A DNA stretch of 64,000 nt from UBA10646 sp046296295 (GTDB taxonomy: Bacteria; Bacteroidota; Bacteroidia; Chitinophagales; Chitinophagaceae), in assembly GCA_046296295.1 (NCBI GenBank), contig JBKBLG010000008.1, forward strand, positions 74,627-138,626, in the 5' to 3' direction. The notes under the pieces were generated by a model. The model was not told the DNA's origin. It saw nothing but the letters and a program-made list of their open reading frames with translations, and searched no databases. This document shows, in pieces, positions 8,583-16,981 of the stretch (its first letter is position 1; each line of letters starts with the position of its first letter). The position numbers and the translations under genes are program-made.

Positions 8583-9245
8583 TTAGGCATTGATTACTGG
8601 TGATTGTGCAGCGATGGCTTTTATTTTTTCCATCACGGGTTGTAGTTGTTCAAAGCTTGCATAGCCATTAGTAAGCTGATAATATTGACCATGTATTTGT
8701 GCAAACAACGCCGGAAAACCCTGTACACTGAGCTGTTTTGTAAAGTCGAACCCTTGTTGCGTTCTACCAATAGTTTTGGGTACTGCCATTTGTTCGAAAA
8801 GTTGCTCTGCAGTTACATGTGCTTTGTGAGCAAGTATTTGCACGTAAGTGCTATCATCTTCTAAATTCAACCCATCTACAAATGTGGCTCGTTGCATAGC
8901 AGTAGCAAAATCGAAACTACTAGCTATATGTAGCTTTTTATAAGCCGTTAGTGCCAGCGAAGGCTTCCACGAATTGTGATAACGTGTACCCGACTGTAGC
9001 TGTGCTTTAAAAGGTTCTCCAAAGCTAACACCAGTAAGTGCCGTAACTTGTGGGATGGCGTTGAGAATATACTGGCTCATTTGTACATTCACAATTCCAG
9101 CTCTTTCATGCAGTACCATACCGCCACTTATAATTTCAAAATCAACTACAGTAGCATATGTTTCTAATAAGCGGTGCATTACTGGCGAAAAACCATAGCA
9201 CCACCCACATAAGGCATCGTAGAAATAGAAAACTTTAGGCTTCAT
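8583..9245 (-). CDS. DsbA family thioredoxin-fold protein (FrnE-like)
   Basis: 220 residues without a signal peptide, so cytosolic. The N-terminus VFYFYDALCGWCYGF has a CGWC redox pair (Cys13, Cys16) at the start of helix 1, then the helical insertion of the DsbA/FrnE group. Expected role: thiol-disulfide exchange or isomerase chemistry in oxidative stress; the substrate is unknown. It sits between osmC and the CDF exporter, tightly spaced. Confidence 0.85.
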   Translation of the reverse strand: MKPKVFYFYDALCGWCYGFSPVMHRLLETYATVVDFEIISGGMVLHERAGIVNVQMSQYILNAIPQVTALTGVSFGEPFKAQLQSGTRYHNSWKPSLALTAYKKLHIASSFDFATAMQRATFVDGLNLEDDSTYVQILAHKAHVTAEQLFEQMAVPKTIGRTQQGFDFTKQLSVQGFPALFAQIHGQYYQLTNGYASFEQLQPVMEKIKAIAAQSPVINA

Positions 9246-9271
9246 GTTACTTATTAATTCTAATTGATACC

Positions 9272-9685
9272 TTACGGTAAAAGTGAAATCGTGTAGCTAA
9301 CCTCGCAATGTTTTTTGAGCATAATACTTACACCACAATATTTGTTTTGCGATAATGCTACAGCTTTTTCGAGCTGTGTTAATTGCTCGGCAGCAACATC
9401 GGCCTTATATACAACTTCAATAGATTTGAAAACTTTCGGATGTGCATCGGTTTGTTCTGCAGCGGCTGTTATTATCAGTTTTGTAAATGGTACTCTCATT
9501 TTATTAAGTAGGCTTACTACATCCATCCCTGAACAGGCACATAAGCTTCCTAATAACATTTGTTTCGGACTCATACCGCTATTGAGGCTACCACTTTCTA
9601 CAGTAGTATCGAGCCTTGCAGTATGATTGTTATCGCTGGTAATATCGAATGCTAAATCGCTTACCCAAGTTGCTGTTGTAATCAT
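9272..9685 (-). CDS. OsmC/Ohr family peroxiredoxin-like protein
   Basis: Reduces organic hydroperoxides through two cysteines. From the ATG at 9685, eight bases past the SOD stop, the protein is 137 residues with SPKQMLLGSLCACSGMDVVS and QNKYCGVSIML supplying the two buried Cys positions. The longer frame runs back into the SOD gene and was rejected. The stop codon itself lies inside an exact copy of the dispersed motif (9270-9281). Confidence 0.9.
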   Translation of the reverse strand: MITTATWVSDLAFDITSDNNHTARLDTTVESGSLNSGMSPKQMLLGSLCACSGMDVVSLLNKMRVPFTKLIITAAAEQTDAHPKVFKSIEVVYKADVAAEQLTQLEKAVALSQNKYCGVSIMLKKHCEVSYTISLLP

Positions 9686-9693
9686 ATAAAAAA

Positions 9694-10419
9694 TTAAATC
9701 GCAGCTTCGTAACGTGCAGCTACTTGTTGCCAATGAATTACTTGAAACCAATTTTGAATATAATCGGCTCGTTTGTTTTGATACTTTAGATAGTAGGCAT
9801 GTTCCCATACATCTAACCCTAATAGCGGTGTACCTTTCACTTCTGCAACATCCATCAGCGGATTATCTTGGTTTGGTGTTGATGTTATTACCAACTGCTT
9901 GTTTGGTGTTAATACCAACCACGCCCAACCACTACCGAAACGTGCTTTTGCAGCATCGCTAAATTTGGTTTGAAAGGTGGCAAAGCTTCCAAAACTTGCG
10001 TTGATGGCGTCGGCTAATTTACCGTAAGGTGCATTATTGGCTTGCGGTGCTCGCATGGTACTCCAAAACAATTCGTGGTTATAGTGGCCACCTCCATTGT
10101 TCCGCATTTTAGTACTGTACTTCGAAATATTGCCCAATAATTGCTCAAGGGTTGTAGTTGTACCTACCTTCTCTGCAGCGATAGCTTCGTTCAATGCTTT
10201 CGCATAAGCTGCTGCATGTTTGGTATAATGCAGCTCCATTGTAAGGGCATCTATCACTGGTTCAAGTGCATTAAAAGCATAGGGCAAAGGTTGCTGTGTG
10301 AAACCTATGCTAGCTTGCTGTTGGGCTAATAAGTTATTAGCAGGCAGTATTTGCGATAGGCCAACGGCGAGCGTTGCCTTGCCTGTACTTGCTAAAAATT
10401 GTCGGCGTGAGGTTGCCAT
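9694..10419 (-). CDS. sodA: Tat-exported Mn/Fe superoxide dismutase
   Basis: Destroys superoxide. The start at 10419 gives MATSRRQFLASTGKATLAVG, a twin-arginine signal, which is unusual because most bacterial Mn/Fe enzymes are cytosolic; this one should fold in the cytosol and act in the periplasm. Metal ligands are in MELHYTKH, GGGHYNHELFW and DVWEHAYYLKY. The Gly-Gly-Gly-His context and the Gln in TPNQDNPLM fit the manganese-type active site. It starts 10 bases after the LptF/G-type gene. An exact dispersed motif (10017) encodes APYGKL. Confidence 0.9.
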   Translation of the reverse strand: MATSRRQFLASTGKATLAVGLSQILPANNLLAQQQASIGFTQQPLPYAFNALEPVIDALTMELHYTKHAAAYAKALNEAIAAEKVGTTTTLEQLLGNISKYSTKMRNNGGGHYNHELFWSTMRAPQANNAPYGKLADAINASFGSFATFQTKFSDAAKARFGSGWAWLVLTPNKQLVITSTPNQDNPLMDVAEVKGTPLLGLDVWEHAYYLKYQNKRADYIQNWFQVIHWQQVAARYEAAI

Positions 10420-10429
10420 ATGTAAAAGT

Positions 10430-11869
10430 TTAAGTGGTGGTTTGCTTGGGTTGTCGCCATTGTGCAAAGCGCACACGAATACCTTTAAAAGTACGATAAT
10501 AAAACTCGTTATTGAATAATTGTGAATCTCTTAAGGCTTTGTAAGTTAAAAAAAGACCAATGGGTGTTAGTATCATGGTGCTTAACCACATACCACCGAG
10601 TGGAGAGAGTACATCTTCTTTCGCAAATTTTTCGCCAAAGGTGTTGAGCAAATAAAATATTACAAAAAATACAATAGCAAATATCAAAGGCATACCCAGC
10701 CCACCTTTGCGTATAATACTACCTAATGGTGCACCGATGATAAACAATACCAAACATGCCACACTAAGGGTGAATTTCCGGTGCCACTCAATCCAGTGTT
10801 TCTTCAAGGTATCTTCTCTGTTAGCATATTCAAGTGCCAACTGGTCAACCGTGCTTTTTATAGCATTGAGTTGCGCTGCTGTTCTATCATTGATAATAGT
10901 GCGCAAGCTATCGGGCAAGTAATCATCGAAATTTTTTAATGATTGTTGTGGCTTACCAACAACAATGTTACTATCTAAATAGCGAACAAAAGTTAGGTAT
11001 GGGGAAAGTTCACGTTGACTTCGCTTGCCATAATCTTTACTTTTCGCATGTAAGCTATCTACAGCCTCCTGAATTTGGCGCACACTCAGCATTTTAGGGT
11101 CGTATTTGAATAAGCTATCTTCTGTTTTATTCATTTTAAAGCTACTTAAATCCATTACTTTTTTGTAGCTCTTGAAACCTAACCGAGTGAATTCTGTATT
11201 GGTAGTTCCACGATTACCCTTTTCAGTATAACGCCAACCATCTTGCAAGAAAAACTCTAAAAATCTTTTATCGGGAGATACTCGCATCACACCACTTTTC
11301 GCAGTGATGATATTGTCTTGCAAGCCATAATTACGCTCAAAAATCACTACATCTTTAATTAAGCTATCTTGAGTTTTAGAACCGAGCTTAATTACAAAGC
11401 CATCAATTTTATTATAGAAAATACCGGGCTTAATATCAAACGCTGGTTTCGTTACAATGATATCGTATTTTAAGCGACTCATTTTAAGGTTAGCCACCGG
11501 TATAATGTTATTACTGAAAATAAAAGCAATACCAGATAAACCTAATGTAACCATGAAAAGCGGTCGCATAAAACGGGTAAGCGATATGCCAGCCGATTTA
11601 ATGGCTACCAATTCAAAACTTTCACCCAAGTTACCGAACGTCATAATACTCGATAACAATAATGCTAGAGGCAGCGCCAAAGGCACCAACGTGAGGCTTA
11701 CATACCAAATAAATTGCAATATAGTGGTAACATCTAGGCCTTTACCTACCAAATCATCAATATACAGCCAAAAGAACTGCATTACTAATACAAACAACGA
11801 AATCAAAAAGGTAGCAATAAATGGCCCTGCAAATGCCCTGATGATGAGTATGTCGAGTTTTTTTAGCAC
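10430..11869 (-). CDS. LptF/LptG family permease (lipopolysaccharide export)
   Basis: Inner-membrane subunit of the LptBFG ABC complex that extracts LPS. 479 residues: three N-terminal helices, a large periplasmic beta-jellyroll domain (about residues 100-330), then three C-terminal helices (VACLVLFIIGAPLGSIIRKGGLG is the family signature). It starts at GTG (11867-11869). F and G paralogues cannot be told apart safely here. Confidence 0.9.
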   Translation of the reverse strand: MLKKLDILIIRAFAGPFIATFLISLFVLVMQFFWLYIDDLVGKGLDVTTILQFIWYVSLTLVPLALPLALLLSSIMTFGNLGESFELVAIKSAGISLTRFMRPLFMVTLGLSGIAFIFSNNIIPVANLKMSRLKYDIIVTKPAFDIKPGIFYNKIDGFVIKLGSKTQDSLIKDVVIFERNYGLQDNIITAKSGVMRVSPDKRFLEFFLQDGWRYTEKGNRGTTNTEFTRLGFKSYKKVMDLSSFKMNKTEDSLFKYDPKMLSVRQIQEAVDSLHAKSKDYGKRSQRELSPYLTFVRYLDSNIVVGKPQQSLKNFDDYLPDSLRTIINDRTAAQLNAIKSTVDQLALEYANREDTLKKHWIEWHRKFTLSVACLVLFIIGAPLGSIIRKGGLGMPLIFAIVFFVIFYLLNTFGEKFAKEDVLSPLGGMWLSTMILTPIGLFLTYKALRDSQLFNNEFYYRTFKGIRVRFAQWRQPKQTTT

Positions 11870-11947
11870 AACGCTCTATTCAAATATTTACTGCAAAGGT
11901 ATAACGAACCACCCATGCACCTTACCAATTAACATAGCCTAAAAGCA

Positions 11948-11976
11948 AAACACCCGCTACATTTTAGCGAGTGTTT
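11948..11976. terminator. Hairpin after the START-like gene
   Basis: AAACACCCGCTA pairs with TAGCGAGTGTTT (one mismatch) around a 5-base loop, 25 bases past the stop of the minus-strand gene at 12001. An exact dispersed motif lies between them at 11986-11997. Confidence 0.7.
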
Positions 11977-12000
11977 AAAGCATAACCTTACGGTAAAATA

Positions 12001-12384
12001 TTAATTGCCTAACCGATGCAATAAATCTTTCACCTGATAATCCCATAGTTGGCTTTGGTCTTTAATTTCAGACTTCTCAGCAAAATCACGGATAATCAAG
12101 ATAGTTTGGTTTGAAATTTCTGTTTTAGCAATTTCAAACTCAAAATACTCTTCTTTGGTTTGATGTTCCCAACGATAGCGAACGTAGTGGTCTTCTTCTA
12201 TTTCAATCAAATTAGCCTTATCGGGCGGTGCACCGCTCCATGAAAAAGAAAACTCACCATCTTTCTCGTCTACCTTATCGGCGAACCATTCTTGCAGGCC
12301 AGATGGGGTGCTCAAAAACTCGAACAAAATGGTTGGAGAGCAACGTACTCTGTACTCCAAGGTGAATAACTGTTTTTTACTCAT
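12001..12384 (-). CDS. START-like domain protein (SRPBCC superfamily)
   Basis: 127 residues predicted to form the helix-grip fold used to bind hydrophobic ligands: CSPTILFEFLSTPSGLQEWFADKV, the FSWSGAPPDKANLIEIE strands and a long C-terminal helix. This small form is widespread and conserved in Bacteroidetes, with no assigned function. It is divergent from rpoD, with 296 bases between their starts. Confidence 0.85.
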   Translation of the reverse strand: MSKKQLFTLEYRVRCSPTILFEFLSTPSGLQEWFADKVDEKDGEFSFSWSGAPPDKANLIEIEEDHYVRYRWEHQTKEEYFEFEIAKTEISNQTILIIRDFAEKSEIKDQSQLWDYQVKDLLHRLGN

Positions 12385-12680
12385 TCCTTACTGCTATTTT
12401 ATAGCCATGTTTATGGGTTGTGCAATGTTAGGGAAATATTGATAGTGCCAAAATATTTTTTTGTGTTGTTTTGTTTAACAAGCCAACCGTTAAACATTCA
12501 ACAGAAGGCTATTTATAACTCTCTGAGTATCAATAAGTTATACAAATTTTAATTTTTTTGCTTTTTGCTATATCGTAGATTGCTGAGGTAAGAAACGCAA
12601 TACCCCCATTTGCTTTCCTAACAAAAAATGCCACCCCTTTAACACAAACAACCAACACTCTAAATGGGAATGCTATGAGT
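12385..12680. other. rpoD upstream region
   Basis: An AT-rich divergent promoter region between the START-like gene and rpoD. It contains runs of T and several TTTG-like tetramers, but I could not pick one well-spaced TTTG/TAnnTTTG pair with confidence. No dispersed motif is present. Confidence 0.4.
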
Positions 12681-13547
12681 ATGCGTCAACTCAAAATCTC
12701 CAAATCAATTACTAATCGGGAGAGTCCAAGTCTCGAAAAGTATTTGCAAGAAATCGGCAAAATGGATTTGGTGAGTGCAGAAGAAGAAGTTCAACTAGCC
12801 CGCCGTATTAAGGCTGGCGATACCACTGCACTCAATAAACTCATCAATGCCAACCTCCGTTTCGTGGTATCTGTAGCCAAGCAGTATCAAAACCAAGGAC
12901 TAACCCTTCCAGATTTAATTAACGAAGGCAACCTTGGGCTCATTAAAGCAGCGCTACGTTTCGATGAAACTAAAGGTTTCAAATTCATCTCTTACGCCGT
13001 TTGGTGGATACGCCAAAGCATTCTTCAAGCTTTAGCTGAACAGAGCCGTATTGTACGCTTACCACTCAATAAAGTAGGCTTAAGTAACAAAATATTAAAA
13101 GCCTACCAGCAATTAGAACAAGAATTTGAGCGTGAACCTTCCGATGAAGAACTTGCCACCATGCTCGAAATACCGGTAGAAGAAGTTACAGCTACCTTAA
13201 GCATTAACACCCGCCACGTAAGTATGGATTCGCCGCTTGGCGATGGCGAAGATGCTACCATGGTAGATGTAATGGAAAACCCCAATGCCGAAAGTACCGA
13301 CGAAAAATTAACCTACCACGAGAGCCTGCAACTAGAAATTAGCAGAAGCTTACAAATGCTCACTGAGCGTCAAAAAGAAGTAGTTTGTTATTTCTTTGGT
13401 ATCGGTGTAGATAACCCGCTAAGTTTAGAAGATATTGGTGTTCGTTTTAACCTTACCCGCGAACGCGTACGCCAAATTAAAGATAAAGCACTCAACAAAC
13501 TCAAAAGTACAAATCGTTGCAGCCATTTAAGAGTATACCTTGGCTAG
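12681..13547 (+). CDS. rpoD: Primary RNA polymerase sigma factor (short Bacteroidetes type)
   Basis: The main sigma-70 factor. It begins MRQLKISKSITNRES, the conserved start in this phylum, so the ATG at 12681 is preferred over the ATG two codons earlier. Order: region 1.2 (SLEKYLQEIGKMDLVSAEEE), regions 2.1-2.4 (NLRFVVSVAKQY to YAVWWIRQSI), region 3, and the region 4 helix-turn-helix (DIGVRFNLTRERVRQIKDKA). It lacks the acidic region 1.1 of proteobacterial RpoD, normal for Bacteroidetes, which read TTTG/TAnnTTTG promoters. Confidence 0.97.
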   Translation: MRQLKISKSITNRESPSLEKYLQEIGKMDLVSAEEEVQLARRIKAGDTTALNKLINANLRFVVSVAKQYQNQGLTLPDLINEGNLGLIKAALRFDETKGFKFISYAVWWIRQSILQALAEQSRIVRLPLNKVGLSNKILKAYQQLEQEFEREPSDEELATMLEIPVEEVTATLSINTRHVSMDSPLGDGEDATMVDVMENPNAESTDEKLTYHESLQLEISRSLQMLTERQKEVVCYFFGIGVDNPLSLEDIGVRFNLTRERVRQIKDKALNKLKSTNRCSHLRVYLG

Positions 13548-13576
13548 CAAGAAAAACAACACTACAACAACCAATG

Positions 13577-14287
13577 TTAGGCTTCTTCCTCCGGGTTCGA
13601 AGCCTTTTCTTTTGAGCTATCCGCTAACTCTTGTGCTACTTCTTTTTGAACAAAAAAGCTCGCCAAATAACCGGTGAACATGCCAAACAAACCTACACCC
13701 GTAGTCATTAACACGCCTGCAATTAAACGGCCTTCTGTAGTTACCGGATACTTATCGCCATAGCCTACGGTGGTAATGGTTACATAAGCCCACCATAAAG
13801 CATCTTCAGCAGTTTTGATATTACTTTCTGGCGCATGTTCTACAGCAAGTATAGCTATGGCACTAAAAATCCATGTAAGTATGGCGAAAATAAGTGCACT
13901 ACCAAATGTACCCTTCATGCGATTTTCAAACAAGTGGTTAAGCAATTCAGATACATTTTTGAAAGCCCTGATAATGCGAATAATCCTAACAATACGTATC
14001 AGCCTACCTTCTCTAAAAATTTCTAAATAAGGTAAGCTACTTAACAAATCTATCCACCCCCACCGCATAAACTTCCACTTGTTTTCAGCCCTATAAAAAT
14101 CACGACAAAATTCTACTAGAAAAAACACGCAAATACCATGATCAATCATCAGCAGTAAGTCGTGTTCTTCTGGTGGTAGTTTGTACAGCGTATCAATAAG
14201 TAACGCTATTAAAACGTATATCGATAATACTGCATTTATTAAATGCAGCCATCCTACTTTCATTTGTGTTTTTTCTTTAGATATCAT
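13577..14287 (-). CDS. Voltage-gated-like potassium ion channel
   Basis: A six-helix channel subunit of 236 residues. The S4 segment carries Arg every third position (RLIRIVRIIRIIRAF), and the pore has TITTVGYGDKYPVT, the potassium selectivity filter. S1-S3 and S6 are clear hydrophobic stretches. The C-terminus is a short acidic tail. It converges on rpoD with a 29-base gap. Its start abuts copy A of a 75-bp repeat that opens the accessory region. Confidence 0.93.
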   Translation of the reverse strand: MISKEKTQMKVGWLHLINAVLSIYVLIALLIDTLYKLPPEEHDLLLMIDHGICVFFLVEFCRDFYRAENKWKFMRWGWIDLLSSLPYLEIFREGRLIRIVRIIRIIRAFKNVSELLNHLFENRMKGTFGSALIFAILTWIFSAIAILAVEHAPESNIKTAEDALWWAYVTITTVGYGDKYPVTTEGRLIAGVLMTTGVGLFGMFTGYLASFFVQKEVAQELADSSKEKASNPEEEA

Positions 14288-14290
14288 GCA

Positions 14291-14365
14291 GCAGTTGGGT
14301 GCGGTTGCGTACGCATTGGCCAGTTGCTAATGTACAAGTATTTATGTTTTGGGGTAAATCATTGG
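14291..14365 (-). repeat. 75-bp repeat, copy A (encodes WPMRTQ tail)
   Basis: About 85-90% identical to 14912-14986. On the minus strand it reads HKYLYISNWPMRTQPHPTAA and a stop. In copy B the same reading frame is the C-terminus of the gene at 14906. So copy A looks like a remnant of a second gene with that C-terminus, ending right at the ion-channel start. Confidence 0.75.
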
Positions 14366-14526
14366 ATGATAAAATACTTTGAGTTAAAAACTATGTAAGG
14401 TTTTGGTGATGCTATTGCTTAAATTAAAAAATGAAGTTGCTTCATATTTTGAAATAATTCCACTGATAAAAGAAATCAAAGTCAAAAAGAGCTTTAAAAA
14501 CCTTGGTCATATTACGTATGAAACAT

Positions 14527-14811
14527 TTATTTCAATGAACGTAAGCTATCTAAATTCAGTGCTTTACTGTACTTTAAAACTATATAACTAAAACCAACTA
14601 TCAAGATTAATTGAAAAATTAGTAGTAAGAGCTTTGTAAATTGTGTAAATCCCTTCTTGTAGTTAACATCTCGAATAATGTCAAAAAAAGTTATTCCAAA
14701 ACCAACAACCACAATTATATAAAGTGGAAAAGCAATAAAAAAATATGGTGATAGAAAAAGAGATAAAATTAAAATAGGCCATATAGCCCCTGAAAAATCA
14801 ATTTTTTTCAT
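14527..14811 (-). CDS. Small membrane protein, unknown
   Basis: 94 residues with hydrophobic helices around residues 10-50 and 60-80 and Lys-rich loops; reads like a real two- or three-span membrane protein (AIWPILILSLFLSPYFF, LLLLIFQLILIVGFSYIVL). The gene lies between the two copies of the 75-bp repeat, in AT-rich sequence. No family recognised. It might protect against, or partner, a neighbouring product, but nothing shows this. Confidence 0.5.
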   Translation of the reverse strand: MKKIDFSGAIWPILILSLFLSPYFFIAFPLYIIVVVGFGITFFDIIRDVNYKKGFTQFTKLLLLIFQLILIVGFSYIVLKYSKALNLDSLRSLK

Positions 14812-14905
14812 TTTATAAATTTTAATCTAGAAAATATGCATTAATTAAGCACCCTACAAGTGATGTAATAGCCCAAACTGCTTTTGTTTGCTTTTTCGTT
14901 AGGAA

Positions 14906-15178
14906 TTATCCAGCTGTTGGATGCGATTGCGTACGCATTGGCCAGCTGCTAAAGTACAAGTATTTATGTCTTGGGTAAATCATTGGTGCTGAGAAAAGAA
15001 ATACATAGGCAAAAGTAAAGGGAACTGATATTATTAAACTGTGAGTACTATAGTTATTGATAAGATTTTTAAAGCATTTTTTATCATTTAAAAGTAATTG
15101 ATAAAAAGCCATTACCAGCGGTAAAACTTTCCAGTATATAAGAAAAAAGGTGGCTATTTCAATTAGCCACCTTTGCAT
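14906..15178 (-). CDS. Small membrane-associated protein with WPMRTQ tail, unknown
   Basis: 90 residues with hydrophobic segments near 5-27 and 48-65, ending in HKYLYFSSWPMRTQSHPTAG. Its ATG overlaps the TAA of the upstream gene (TAATG at 15176-15180), so the two are probably translationally coupled. The tail is the repeat unit also found at 14291-14365. It may be a fragment whose end was replaced by the repeat. Confidence 0.4.
   Translation of the reverse strand: MQRWLIEIATFFLIYWKVLPLVMAFYQLLLNDKKCFKNLINNYSTHSLIISVPFTFAYVFLFSAPMIYPRHKYLYFSSWPMRTQSHPTAG
14912..14986 (-). repeat. 75-bp repeat, copy B (encodes WPMRTQ tail)
   Basis: The partner of copy A at 14291-14365, in the same orientation and 621 bases away. 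Differences are scattered single bases plus a one-base gap, so the copies have diverged. The segment between them holds the 94-residue membrane protein gene. Confidence 0.75.
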
Positions 15179-15795
15179 TACTTACAATTTTCAGTAAAGA
15201 TTTTGTTTATATAAAATTGTCCGGTTTTATCATCCCTTCTTTCAACTCCATTTAGCTTATACCACCTTAGAAACTTAGTAAGTTTTCTTTGAAATGAATC
15301 GCATTTAATTGAACTCGCTAAATTTTGTTTCGACAAGTATTTTAAATCGCTAGTAAACGAAGTACTAAAAAAATAATCCTTTGAATCTGTAGCGTCATCA
15401 TAGAAAAAAGGCATTACAAACCCGCTGCCGTAACCAATATCTACAGGAATGTACATTGATGATACATTTAAGTGTTTTTTATTTTTCGAAAATGAATAAA
15501 CTACTAGACCTGAGGTATCTTCAACTTTAAATAATTGATTATCTTTAATTCTAAATAAAACTCCATCTACTGTAATTCCCCAAAAGTTTGCTTTTCGGTT
15601 TTTATTCAATTCAAGAAAATCGGTTTCATAGGTTTTAAGAGTTATACTATCAAATTTCAAAAAAGGTTTTTTTTCTGTAAATTGATAATATGACTCATAC
15701 ACATATACATTCTTTAAAACGAAATTTTTCGACTGTGAAAAAACATTACTGAAAAATAGTATAATGCAACCGACTAGTAGGGTTATCTTGTTCAT
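15178..15795 (-). CDS. Secreted protein, unknown
   Basis: 205 residues with a clear signal peptide (MNKITLLVGCIILFFSNVFSQ, cleavage expected after FSQ). The mature part is rich in Lys, Phe, Tyr and Ser and mostly beta. It lies 17 bases after the 231-residue Gly-rich gene and overlaps the start of the 90-residue gene, so the three form one minus-strand unit. No family recognised. Confidence 0.6.
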   Translation of the reverse strand: MNKITLLVGCIILFFSNVFSQSKNFVLKNVYVYESYYQFTEKKPFLKFDSITLKTYETDFLELNKNRKANFWGITVDGVLFRIKDNQLFKVEDTSGLVVYSFSKNKKHLNVSSMYIPVDIGYGSGFVMPFFYDDATDSKDYFFSTSFTSDLKYLSKQNLASSIKCDSFQRKLTKFLRWYKLNGVERRDDKTGQFYINKIFTENCK

Positions 15796-15812
15796 ATTAC
15801 ACTAAGTTCAAA

Positions 15813-16508
15813 TTATTCTTGAAATTTAGTTGCGGCAGCGGATGCACCAGCTCCTACCATTGCCATGGCTGCAACTCCGGCAGCGGGTGATGCTATGCTT
15901 CCAAGTCCAAATCCAATAGCACCTCCAACAACATCACAGGCAACTGTTATCAAAACTTTTTTGAGCCATTTCCAAATACCTCTACTTGCAACACCTGAAT
16001 CTTCTGGAAACAAAAAATTCCAAGGGCTTTTGATATCGTTCGCGGCGTTTACCCAAAAGTTCTTACTTGCTATACTTATGTTAGCACATGAAATACATAA
16101 TAGTTTTTCATCTTTTGTTAATGCACTATTATTTTCAATTGAGAAAATGTATTCGTTAATATTTGAATCGAATTCATCTAGCGACTCTCTATTTTGGATG
16201 ACATTATCAAGCTCATCTAAGGCTTCTTTTTCTTTTCCATTGATTAGGCCTTTCTCTAGCAATAGATTAAGAATTTCCGAACTAGTTGAACCATTAGCTA
16301 ATAGTTCGTAATACTCTCTAACGTCGTCATACTTGGGGGTGTCAAAAGGCGTTGTACCTGGATTCAACACGTCATTCAAAGAGGAAACCCCAGCCTGATA
16401 GCCTTCCTCAAGTTCAAAATTTGGAAAACTTGGGTAAGTTGCAAGTTTTGCAAGTGCAATGTTGTGTACGTAGGCTGGTAACGTAGAATTAGTTTTCAGA
16501 CTAAGCAT
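15813..16508 (-). CDS. Protein with Gly/Ala-rich hydrophobic C-terminus (bacteriocin-like), unknown
   Basis: 231 residues. The first 165 are acidic and helical, without a signal peptide. The last part, about residues 184-226, is a Gly/Ala-rich membrane segment with GxxxG-type spacing (VVGGAIGFGLGSIASPAAG then AMVGAGASAAA). Such Gly-zipper ends occur in pore-forming bacteriocins and in small membrane toxins. The function is unproven: there is no leader cleavage motif and no ABC exporter next door. First gene of a three-gene unit. Confidence 0.55.
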   Translation of the reverse strand: MLSLKTNSTLPAYVHNIALAKLATYPSFPNFELEEGYQAGVSSLNDVLNPGTTPFDTPKYDDVREYYELLANGSTSSEILNLLLEKGLINGKEKEALDELDNVIQNRESLDEFDSNINEYIFSIENNSALTKDEKLLCISCANISIASKNFWVNAANDIKSPWNFLFPEDSGVASRGIWKWLKKVLITVACDVVGGAIGFGLGSIASPAAGVAAMAMVGAGASAAATKFQE

Positions 16509-16693
16509 AATTAATTTTTTAAATGAAATAATATTGAAATTAAAGAACGTTGGCCATAAATTTATAAATTCAATTGTTATTAGTTTGTTATTAGTTTTTG
16601 ACGAATATGATTAAGCGAAGAATGACTTTTAAAAAAATTGGTTATTTAAAGTGGTAAAAAATGTGTACCAGTAAAATTTTCAATTTACAGCTA

Positions 16694-16726
16694 TTTGCCT
16701 TTTAGGCGGGCAAGTAGGTATATTTG
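16694..16726 (+). promoter_or_regulatory. Promoter in front of the truncated ffh copy
   Basis: TTTG at 16694-16697, a 21-base spacer, and TATATTTG at 16719-16726, a full match to the Bacteroidetes consensus. It is the best-formed promoter of the accessory region and drives only a 46-codon fragment. The duplicated tract begins exactly at its -7 box. Confidence 0.5.
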
Positions 16727-16881
16727 CCACCCGAAAAATAGTTGTAACCATGTTTGGAAATTTGCAAGAGCGCCTCGAATCGGCCTTCAAAAACTTAAAA
16801 GGCGAAGCCAAAATCAATGATCTAAACGTAGCCAATACGGTAAAAGACATTCGCCGTGCCTTAATTGATGCCGACGTTAAC
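16719..16881 (+). repeat. Duplicated ffh 5' tract, upstream copy
   Basis: This 163-base tract matches 19797-19958 over the -7 box, leader and first 44 codons of ffh, apart from a short leader segment (12 versus 11 bases) that differs. Within the 132 coding bases I count six differences, all synonymous. Confidence 0.92.
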
Positions 16882-16890
16882 AATGCTTAG
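16750..16890 (+). pseudogene. ffh: Truncated 5' copy of ffh
   Basis: Encodes the first 44 residues of Ffh (start of the N domain, to DADVN) and then NA and a TAG. It cannot bind GTP or signal sequences. Codons 4, 6, 16, 25, 28 and 31 differ from the intact gene at 19827 without changing the protein, so it was under selection as a working gene until it was cut. It still has its own promoter. Confidence 0.9.
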
Positions 16891-16981
16891 GCTATGCAAC
16901 TATGCTTTTAAAACTTTGATACCTTTGTTAATGCCCACGTTTTACTCCAGCAAGTTGCTAATCAAAAACAGTATATGAATT

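Noticed and set aside
13590..13605. GGTTCGAAGCC, resembling a tRNA T-loop
   Set aside because: It lies inside the ion-channel reading frame and no acceptor stem or anticodon arm can be folded around it.
14403..14591. Plus-strand ORF of 62 codons in the accessory region
   Set aside because: It overlaps the better minus-strand membrane protein gene at its 3' end, has no recognisable promoter or domain, and looks like chance in AT-rich DNA.
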